Shown here piece by piece: positions 8,186-12,721 of a stretch of DNA of 12,721 nt (position 1 is the stretch's first letter; the number at the start of each line of letters is the position of its first letter). Origin of the DNA: CBDDRG01 sp051306415 (GTDB lineage: Bacteria; Pseudomonadota; Gammaproteobacteria; Pseudomonadales; Porticoccaceae); NCBI GenBank assembly GCA_051306415.1, contig JBPPNE010000153.1, forward strand, positions 1 through 12,721. The letters are read 5' to 3'. Below the pieces are notes generated by a model. The model ran no database searches, was not told the origin of the DNA, and saw only the letters and a program-made list of their open reading frames with translations. A program made the translations under genes and the position numbers.

Positions 8186-8210
8186 CCCGGACGTTCGCAA
8201 TGCGACGGGT
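8176..8210 (-). terminator. Possible rho-independent terminator after the DUF3300 gene
   Basis: Read on the minus strand, ACCCG (8210-8206) pairs with CGGGT (8189-8185). Inside it TCGCA/TGCGA (8205-8201 and 8199-8195) form a near-perfect palindrome, leaving a five-base bulge on the 3' arm. A run of five T follows at 8180-8176, four bases after the stem. It lies about 12 bases past the DUF3300 stop codon, a sensible place for a terminator. The bulge and the gap before the T run make it only moderate. Confidence 0.4.
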
Positions 8211-8221
8211 CGCCCGGCCAA

Positions 8222-9718
8222 CTAGCGCGAGAATCCTCCTGGCGAACCCCCGCCAGAATGTCTCCCGGCATTGTCACTGCCGTCATCACCGGATGGCGAA
8301 GAGTCAAACCGCGGCCCGGCATCACGTTCATGCAGTCGCGGCGAACCGCCGCGACTCTGGTCGCCCCCCGACCGGAAACCGCCGCCGCGGGCTTCGAAGG
8401 GACCCGGGCGGTCGTTGTCCGGCATCGACTGGCGCGTATCCGGTTGGCTCTGCGGCACCCGTGGGTCCCCGCTATCACCCCGGTCGTGCCCGAACACTGA
8501 CGGCGATGACTGCGGCACGGCATGGTCTCGCCCCTGGTGGGAATCATCATCGCGCCCGCGGCGGTCGGGGCGATCCGTCCTGTCGCCCGGCTGAACCTGG
8601 GGTACCCGCGGATCCCCGCTGTGGTCGCGGTTGACCCGAAACCCTGCTGGCGGTGTCGGGTGGTCGCGATCACGCCACTGTTCGTGATCGTCATCCCGAC
8701 CGCGCCCATGGCGGTCATGATCCGGGTCATCGTCTCTGTCAGTGTCGTGATCGCCATGGCCTTGATCGCCATAGTCACGGTCACCATAGTCGCGGTCACC
8801 ATAGTCGCGGTCACCGTAAAAGTAACGCTCGCGGTCGTAGCGGGCAGGATCTCGCTCAAAGGGTCGGCGGGGCGAGCCGTCCCAGTAGGGGACGCCACGG
8901 CGATGATGGTGGTCGTGATGCCAGACCCGCGGCTGGATGTTGTACACCCGAATGGTGGCGCCGCGATGATACTGGTAGTAATCGTCGCTGTAGCTGGTGT
9001 ACACGTTGCGATCGCGCCAGTTCAGGGAGCCAAAGAAAAAGCTCACCCCGACGCCAACCCCCCGTCCCCAACCGAAGCCGCCGAGAACGCTATAACCGGG
9101 CCAGGGATCCCAGTAAACCGGCGGGTGGGAGGCTCGCTGCCAGTGGCCGTAGACCACCCGCGGATCGTAATAGGGCAGGTACCAGACGCGGGGGTCGCGC
9201 GACTCGACGATGATCACCCGGTCCTCCGGCACCACCCGGACATAGTCGCCCGACACCAGATGTCCCTCTCGCTGCGCGGTGCGGCGCAAATCCTGGATCG
9301 CCGCCATGACGTCGCCGCGCTGGGCGATAAACGCATCCCCCAGGCGCTCGGTCCAGTCCATCTTGTCATCCATCATCCGCAGGATTTGCGGAAACGCAAC
9401 CAGCGAGGTGATGCTCGGATCCCAATCGTAGTGTTCAACCGCCTTGACGGCCGCCTCGCCCTCAAGTTGGCTATTTTTCCGCGACCAGCGGGCGGCGTCA
9501 GCCACCTCCACCGGATAGGTCGCTGCCATCAGGATCTGGGACAGCAGCGCGTCCGGGTAGAGAGCGATCGGGGCCAGCATCTGCTCCAGCTCGGCGCTGT
9601 CAAACAGGGGGCTCGCCAATGCCTCGTCGTCGGATTCGGCCACTGCGCCCATCCCCAGCAGGAGCGCGAGCAGGAATGGCCCGAGGCAACGGGTTAGCGC
9701 ACTCAAGGATGTGTTCAT
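8222..9718 (-). CDS. Exported DUF3300-domain protein with Asp/Arg/His-rich repetitive tail
   Basis: A 498-residue protein from the ATG at 9718; a TTG two codons earlier is possible but unneeded, as ACAGG lies six bases before the ATG. Residues 1-27 form a signal peptide (hydrophobic LGPFLLALLLGMG, probable cleavage after AVA). Residues ~39-160 match DUF3300, with LAPIALYPDALLSQILMAAT (48-67), WDPSITSLVAFPQIL (99-113) and KMDWTERLGDAF (119-130). A W/Y/P-rich segment (YLPYYDPRVVYGHW, 180-193) and a Gly-rich stretch (VLGGFGWGRGVGVGVSFFFG, 211-230) follow, also usual for the family. From ~265 the tail is low complexity: a His cluster (HHDHHHRR, 267-274), three GDRDY repeats (302-316), and two related blocks with GDPRVPQ and QP (367-377, 417-426). 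The function of DUF3300 is not known to me; it is probably periplasmic or envelope-bound. The hydrophilic, charged tail is likely disordered and might bind metal or polyanions (inference). Confidence 0.9.
   Translation of the reverse strand: MNTSLSALTRCLGPFLLALLLGMGAVAESDDEALASPLFDSAELEQMLAPIALYPDALLSQILMAATYPVEVADAARWSRKNSQLEGEAAVKAVEHYDWDPSITSLVAFPQILRMMDDKMDWTERLGDAFIAQRGDVMAAIQDLRRTAQREGHLVSGDYVRVVPEDRVIIVESRDPRVWYLPYYDPRVVYGHWQRASHPPVYWDPWPGYSVLGGFGWGRGVGVGVSFFFGSLNWRDRNVYTSYSDDYYQYHRGATIRVYNIQPRVWHHDHHHRRGVPYWDGSPRRPFERDPARYDRERYFYGDRDYGDRDYGDRDYGDQGHGDHDTDRDDDPDHDRHGRGRDDDHEQWRDRDHPTPPAGFRVNRDHSGDPRVPQVQPGDRTDRPDRRGRDDDSHQGRDHAVPQSSPSVFGHDRGDSGDPRVPQSQPDTRQSMPDNDRPGPFEARGGGFRSGGDQSRGGSPRLHERDAGPRFDSSPSGDDGSDNAGRHSGGGSPGGFSR
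8770..8814. repeat. Three tandem 15-bp repeats in the DUF3300 tail
   Basis: Three consecutive 15-base units read CATAGTCACGGTCAC (8770-8784) and then twice CATAGTCGCGGTCAC (8785-8799, 8800-8814) on the plus strand; units two and three are identical and the first differs at one base. On the coding minus strand each encodes a G-D-R-D-Y unit, so the repeat keeps frame. Such an array can expand or contract by slippage without breaking the protein. Confidence 0.9.
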
Positions 9719-9731
9719 AGCCAACCTGTTG

Positions 9732-9747
9732 CCCGCGTAGTCGCGGG
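9732..9747 (-). promoter_or_regulatory. Stem-loop in the DUF3300 5' leader beside the ribosome site
   Basis: CCCGCG (9732-9737) and CGCGGG (9742-9747) form a perfect six-pair GC stem with a four-base loop. On the minus-strand messenger it ends two bases before the ACAGG Shine-Dalgarno (9729-9725) of the DUF3300 gene. It could stabilise the messenger or influence ribosome access; it has no T run, so it is not a terminator. Confidence 0.5.
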
Positions 9748-9782
9748 ATCTTCTGTGACCGGTGTCGGGGAGCGACCCAACG

Positions 9783-9788
9783 ATGATA
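9783..9788 (-). promoter_or_regulatory. Possible -10 box for the DUF3300 gene
   Basis: TATCAT on the minus strand matches the sigma70 -10 consensus at five of six positions and would give a leader of roughly 60 bases that includes the hairpin at 9732-9747. No good -35 is found at 16-18 bases; a TTGCCA (9806-9801) is only 12 bases away. Weak evidence. Confidence 0.25.
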
Positions 9789-9881
9789 CCCCTCCGCCCG
9801 TGGCAACGTAAGCGCAGCCCCCACCGCGTCCGCCCTTGCCGGTGCGCGTCTACCCGTCACCGCTAACAAGCCGCTGGAGAG

Positions 9882-9944
9882 GTCGTCATACCCACGCCTT
9901 GATCTTTATGGGTTCCCGCGTTCGCCGAAGCGACGACAGCGAAC
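9882..9944. repeat. Degenerate extragenic-palindrome-like element
   Basis: The stretch contains CGTCATACCCACG, then TGGGTTCCCGCGTTCGC, then GCGACGACAGCGAAC. Short palindromic elements of many Gammaproteobacteria carry a similar arrangement of a GTCAT-x-CCC edge and TGGGTTCCCGCG core with a returning GGGAA-x-GACG arm; here the return arm has decayed. ACCCA/TGGGT (9890-9894, 9909-9913) and GTTCGC/GCGAAC (9920-9925, 9939-9944) still pair. The resemblance is from memory and only one copy is in the window. Confidence 0.25.
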
Positions 9945-9957
9945 CTGTTCAGAGCTT

Positions 9958-9985
9958 CCCTGGAAAAATCCCGCGCGCTCCAGGG
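9958..9985. repeat. Perfect 7-bp inverted repeat
   Basis: CCCTGGA (9958-9964) and TCCAGGG (9979-9985) are exact reverse complements separated by 14 bases. No T run follows on either strand, so a terminator is unlikely. The spacing from arm centre to arm centre is 21 bases, about two helical turns, which would suit a dimeric regulator, but a chance occurrence cannot be excluded. Confidence 0.5.
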
Positions 9986-10010
9986 CCTGTGCGCCAGGTT
10001 TGGGTTGGAT

Positions 10011-10038
10011 CGACAGGAGCGGGTGGAAGTTCCCGTCG
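10011..10038. repeat. 8-bp inverted repeat with one mismatch
   Basis: CGACAGGA (10011-10018) and TCCCGTCG (10031-10038) pair at seven of eight positions around a 12-base loop. It lies 127 bases before the start of the first luciferase-like gene. It may be an operator or part of an untranslated leader. Confidence 0.35.
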
Positions 10039-10165
10039 GCCATCTCCACCGCTGTGTCGCTGACCGCGCCTTGTTGACTGCACCACTTTTGTCTGCAACG
10101 CGCAGGGCGATCCTTTACACTCTGGCCAAACGAAATCGTCGTTACAGTGACTGCAGGGGGCCGCG

Positions 10166-11212
10166 ATGAAAGTCTTCACCACGATTCCACAAGACAATCT
10201 CACCCGCGTCCCGGATGCCGCCCGCGCCATCGAACAGGCCGGTTACGACGGCATCATGACGATGGAAAATGCCCACGATCCCTTTCTGCCGCTCGCCGTG
10301 GCGGCGAGCGGCACGCAGCGCGTCGAGCTGATTACCGGTATCGCCATTGCCTTTGCCCGCAGCCCGATGGCGGCGGCCAATATCGGCTGGGACTTGCAGG
10401 CAGCCTCCAACGGCCGCTTTGTCATGGGTCTCGGCAGCCAGATCAAGGCCCACAATATCCACCGCTTCAGCGTGCCCTGGTCGCCACCGGCGCCACGGCT
10501 GCGCGAGTACGTGCAGGCGCTGCGCGCGATCTGGCGCTGCTGGAAGGGTGACGGCAAGCTCGATTTTCGCGGCGAACACTACCAGTTCACCCTGATGACA
10601 CCGAATTTCATTCCCGAGCCTTTCGCCGCGCCGCCGCCGGCGGTGACGATGGCGGCGGTCGGTCCGGCGATGCTGCGGGTCGCCGGCGAGGTCTGCGACG
10701 GCGTGCGTCTGCACCCCTTCTGCACTCGCACCTACCTGGATGAGGTGGTGATGCCGAACCTCGCCACCGGTATGGCGCGAACGGGTCGCCAGCGGGAAAA
10801 CTTCGAAATCTCCGGCGGCGGCTTTATCGCCACCGGGCCGACGCGCGAAGCGGTCGCCAACATGGTCGAGTGGGTGCGCTACCGGATCGCCTTCTATGCC
10901 TCCACACCGGCTTATTGGCCGGTGCTTGAACGCCACGGCTGGCAGGATCTGGGCCAGAAGCTCAACGCCATGACCAAGGCCGGCGCCTGGGACAGGATCG
11001 CGGCGGAGATCCCCGATGCCATGGTCGAGCAGTTCGCCGCCATCGGCACCCATCAGGATATCGCCGCCGCCATTGCCAAGCGCTTCGGCGGCGCGGCCGA
11101 CGCGATTTTCGCCAGTGTCGCCACCACAGTGCCCGCCGATTTCCCACCGGATTTGATCCAGGATATCCAGCGTATTCCGGTCGCTTTCAAGCGCTTTGCC
11201 ACCGCTGCGTGA
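10166..11212 (+). CDS. LLM-class (luciferase-like) FMN/F420-dependent oxidoreductase, first of a pair
   Basis: A 348-residue bacterial luciferase-like TIM-barrel protein. It resembles the group annotated as probable F420-dependent oxidoreductases of the MSMEG_2256 type (TIGR03617), as I recall it. Visible family features are IEQAGYDGIMTMENAHDPFLPL (22-43 in sections), ELITGIAIAFARSP (54-67), ASNGRFVMGLGSQIKAHN (80-97), and FRGEHYQF (134-141). Further on are a TMAAVGPAMLRVAGEVCDGVRLHP segment (161-184) typical of the phosphate-binding face, and a C-terminal GGAADAIFAS near 308-317. Members use reduced FMN or F420 to act on varied substrates; the substrate here is unknown. The ATG at 10166 is preceded by AGGGGG with five bases spacing. 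No lyase or F420-synthesis gene is visible nearby, so the cofactor is undecided. It lies 82 bases before a second luciferase-like gene, likely co-transcribed. Confidence 0.9.
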   Translation: MKVFTTIPQDNLTRVPDAARAIEQAGYDGIMTMENAHDPFLPLAVAASGTQRVELITGIAIAFARSPMAAANIGWDLQAASNGRFVMGLGSQIKAHNIHRFSVPWSPPAPRLREYVQALRAIWRCWKGDGKLDFRGEHYQFTLMTPNFIPEPFAAPPPAVTMAAVGPAMLRVAGEVCDGVRLHPFCTRTYLDEVVMPNLATGMARTGRQRENFEISGGGFIATGPTREAVANMVEWVRYRIAFYASTPAYWPVLERHGWQDLGQKLNAMTKAGAWDRIAAEIPDAMVEQFAAIGTHQDIAAAIAKRFGGAADAIFASVATTVPADFPPDLIQDIQRIPVAFKRFATAA

Positions 11213-11294
11213 CACTGCTGCCGGAGACTGCTGCGACCATGCGTAGATAGCCGGAACCGGCGCCCAACCCCCATCACCACGAGGACAGACGACC
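11213..11294 (+). other. Spacer between the two luciferase-like genes
   Basis: This 82-base gap contains GCCGGAACCGGC (11250-11261), a short GC palindrome with too small a loop for a terminator and no T run after it. GAGGA at 11281-11285 is the ribosome site of the second gene, nine bases before its ATG. No promoter is evident, which supports co-transcription of the pair. Confidence 0.5.
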
Positions 11295-12230
11295 ATGAGC
11301 TTGCCACTCGATACCCACCTCCGCTTCGGCTGGATGACCTCCATGGACAGCGGCGCGGCGGTGCGCGAAACCGCGCTGCTGGCCGATCGCATCGGCATGG
11401 ATTCGCTGTGGGTCGGCGATCATATCGCCTTTGCGATTCCCATCATGGATCCGCTGCTGCAACTGGCGCAGGCCGCCGCCTACAGCGATCGCCTCCAGTT
11501 TGGCACCTCGGTCTACCTGCTGCCGCTGCGCCACCCCACCACGGTGGCCAAGCAGGTCGGTACGCTGGATCGCCTGACCGGCGGACGGCTCACTTTTGGC
11601 ATTGGCATCGGTGGCGAGTTTCCCAACGAATTCGCCGCCTGCGGCGTGCCGGTGAACGAGCGCGGGCCGCGCCTGAGTGACGGCATTGCCGTGTTGCGCA
11701 AACTGTGGAGCGGTGAAAAAGTCTCTCACGCCGGCAAGTTCTACCACTTCAACGATGTCCAAATGTTGCCCGCGCCGGTGCAGGCCGGTGGCCCGCCGAT
11801 CTGGTGTGGCGGTCGCTCCGAGGCCGCGTTGACCCGCGCCGGGCGACTTGCCGACGGCTACATTTCCTATGTCGTCACCCCCGACATGTACCGCTCCGCA
11901 CTCGAGGTGATGGCGGGAGCGGCGGATGCGGCTGGGCGACAGGTGCAAAAATTCGGCACCGCCCACCTGCTGTTTTTCCGCATCGACAACAGTTTCGAGG
12001 CGGCCTGGGATGTTGCCACCAAACACCTCAGCGAGCGCTACGCCAGCGATTTTCGCGGCCCGGCCAGAAAGTACTGCGCGCTCGGCCGGCCGGCGGATGT
12101 CGCCGCCAAAATCAACGAATTCCGTGCCGCCGGCGTGCGCCATCTGATTCTGGATTCGGTGAGTCCGCCGGGCGAGCGCCACGCCCAGATCGAGCGCTTT
12201 GCGCGCGAGGTGCGGCCACTGCTGGGCTGA
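11295..12230 (+). CDS. LLM-class (luciferase-like) FMN/F420-dependent oxidoreductase, second of a pair
   Basis: A 311-residue luciferase-like TIM-barrel protein of a different subgroup from its neighbour, resembling the Rv2161c-type group (TIGR03619). Features are ETALLADRIGMDSLWVGDHI (25-44), LQFGTSVYLLPLRHPTTVAK (67-86), TLDRLTGGRLTFGIGIGGE (90-108), and the typical FPNEFAACGVPVNERGPRL run (109-127). HFNDVQMLPAPVQAGGPPIW (151-170) and GGRSEAALTRAGRLADGYI (172-190) complete the barrel. The combined GGRLTFGIGIGGE and ERG-x-R segments are the signature of this group, which takes reduced FMN or F420. The substrate is unknown. GAGGA lies nine bases before the ATG. It is shorter than gene one and not a recent duplicate of it. 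Two distinct members side by side suggest a shared pathway, possibly oxidation or desaturation of a lipid or xenobiotic, but that is only inference. Confidence 0.92.
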   Translation: MSLPLDTHLRFGWMTSMDSGAAVRETALLADRIGMDSLWVGDHIAFAIPIMDPLLQLAQAAAYSDRLQFGTSVYLLPLRHPTTVAKQVGTLDRLTGGRLTFGIGIGGEFPNEFAACGVPVNERGPRLSDGIAVLRKLWSGEKVSHAGKFYHFNDVQMLPAPVQAGGPPIWCGGRSEAALTRAGRLADGYISYVVTPDMYRSALEVMAGAADAAGRQVQKFGTAHLLFFRIDNSFEAAWDVATKHLSERYASDFRGPARKYCALGRPADVAAKINEFRAAGVRHLILDSVSPPGERHAQIERFAREVRPLLG

Positions 12231-12243
12231 CGTCAGCAGTGAT

Positions 12244-12269
12244 GATGGCGGCGGCTGATGGCGGCGGCT
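12244..12269. repeat. Perfect 13-bp tandem duplication
   Basis: GATGGCGGCGGCT occurs twice with no spacer (12244-12256 and 12257-12269), just after the second luciferase-like gene's stop. It lies outside the coding regions, between 12230 and the next start at 12305. It is likely a slippage product. Confidence 0.9.
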
Positions 12270-12304
12270 TGTGACCGACAATCTCCATCGAGGCGGGAAG
12301 CGTT

Positions 12305-12721
12305 ATGAAACGAATCTTCATCGGCATTGCCCTGATCCTCACGCTGGCGGTGACTAGCAGCCTAGCCCACCGGCAGATCTGCCTGCACGACGACGCACCC
12401 CGGCAGGCGGTGCGAAAATATCTGGAGGCGATGAAGGCAGAGGACTTCGAAACAGCATACGACTATGTCAGCGAGCGCATGACCGATGGCAAAAGCGCGG
12501 CCGACTGGGTCGCGACTCAGCGCAAACTGTTCGAGCTCGGTGCCGTCGAGATCGGCGACATCGACGTCAGGCCATCCCGGCGCAGGGTGGATCATCTGAT
12601 TTTCTGCGCCAATGAAGCGACCGTACCCAATGTGCTGAATGCCAAGGATCGGCTCAACAACCAGGGCAGCACGGAATTCGAAATCTATACCCTGATCAAG
12701 ACCGGCACGCGGTGGCAGCTG
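12305..12721 (+). CDS. Small exported protein of unknown function, C-terminus outside the window
   Basis: An open frame of 139 codons from an ATG at 12305 runs unbroken to the right edge. GGGA (12295-12298) lies six bases before the ATG. The start MKRIFIGIALILTLAVTSSLA (residues 1-21, given here only as a signal peptide with probable cleavage after SLA) has a positive n-region and hydrophobic core, so export to the periplasm is likely. The mature part begins around H22 and carries ARQAV-like segment PRQAVRKYLEAMKAEDFETA (32-51), which resembles the first helix of NTF2-like/DUF4878-type folds where a helix of this kind opens a small alpha+beta domain. It then continues with FELGAVEIGDIDV (76-88). 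Two cysteines (C26, C101) could form a disulfide. The role is unknown; the fold comparison is weak. It follows the luciferase-like pair by 74 bases. Confidence 0.72.
   Translation, partial: MKRIFIGIALILTLAVTSSLAHRQICLHDDAPRQAVRKYLEAMKAEDFETAYDYVSERMTDGKSAADWVATQRKLFELGAVEIGDIDVRPSRRRVDHLIFCANEATVPNVLNAKDRLNNQGSTEFEIYTLIKTGTRWQL

Larger units (their letters stand above)
9719..10165. other. Divergent intergenic region with inverted repeats, no gene seen
   Basis: This 447-base gap separates the minus-strand DUF3300 gene from the plus-strand luciferase-like pair. I find no tRNA, known RNA gene or convincing small gene; a 75-codon plus-strand frame at 9836-10063 is Arg/Pro/Ser-rich with a TTG start and looks like chance. 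It contains a hairpin at 9732-9747, a degenerate palindrome-like element at about 9882-9944, and inverted repeats at 9920-9944, 9958-9985 and 10011-10038. TTGACT (10074-10079) resembles a -35 and TACACT (10116-10121) a -10, but they are too far apart to form one promoter. The promoter of the plus-strand pair is therefore unresolved. Confidence 0.6.

Noticed and set aside
8770..8814. CRISPR-like array
   Set aside because: The 15-base units abut with no spacers and keep a protein reading frame; this is a coding tandem repeat.
8522..9697. Plus-strand open frame of 391 codons opposite the DUF3300 gene
   Set aside because: Valine-rich repetitive product arising from the reverse of the repeat tail; the minus frame has signal peptide, domain motifs and ribosome site.
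9719..9724. TTG start for the DUF3300 protein two codons upstream
   Set aside because: The ATG at 9718 has a better-placed ACAGG and gives a complete signal peptide.
9836..10063. Plus-strand 75-codon frame in the intergenic region
   Set aside because: TTG start with no ribosome site, Arg/Pro/Ser-rich product, and overlap with the inverted repeats; most likely chance.
10114..10148. TTTACA plus TACAGT as a promoter for the first luciferase-like gene
   Set aside because: The spacing between the two hexamers is 23 bases, too long for a sigma70 promoter.
10142..11398. Minus-strand open frame of 418 codons opposite the first luciferase-like gene
   Set aside because: No recognisable family; it spans the gene gap and the start of the second gene, and the plus-strand frames match a known family.
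11274..12281. Minus-strand open frame of 335 codons opposite the second luciferase-like gene
   Set aside because: Shadow frame; the plus-strand protein has clear luciferase-like signatures.

Overview
The window reads as chromosomal DNA of a high-GC gammaproteobacterium. The strongest evidence is the minus-strand order glnE > ilvE > waaF > waaG > waaP. As I recall it, this is the arrangement seen in Pseudomonas, and the protein sequences resemble gammaproteobacterial homologues throughout. The species cannot be named from sequence alone.

Left part (1-8098, all minus strand): a probable transcription unit that begins with an orphan GspE/PilB-type secretion or pilus assembly ATPase (GTG start at 8098). 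It runs through glnE (control of glutamine synthetase), ilvE (branched-chain amino acid transaminase), waaF (heptosyltransferase II) and waaG (LPS core glucosyltransferase) into waaP (LPS core heptose kinase, cut by the left edge). The waa genes overlap by 4 bases (ATGA), and the ATPase and glnE lie 7 bases apart. The unit joins nitrogen and amino acid metabolism with inner-core lipopolysaccharide assembly. waaC, which I recall between waaF and waaG in Pseudomonas, is missing at that place.

Middle (8099-10165): a minus-strand gene for an exported DUF3300 protein with a very unusual Asp/Arg/His/Gly-rich repetitive tail, followed by a possible terminator and a possible promoter for the ATPase unit. 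Upstream of it is a 447-base divergent intergenic region with several short inverted repeats, no RNA gene that I recognise, and a degenerate sequence resembling an extragenic palindrome.

Right part (10166-12721, plus strand): two luciferase-like (LLM class, FMN- or F420-dependent) oxidoreductase genes in tandem. They are followed by the first 139 codons of a gene for a small exported protein that runs off the window.

Most of the window is ordinary core genome. I see no defence system, CRISPR array, insertion sequence or prophage. The points most worth a second look are the orphan ATPase coupled to glnE, the DUF3300 tail and its leader hairpin, the paired luciferase-like enzymes in a gammaproteobacterium, and several short tandem repeats in spacers.
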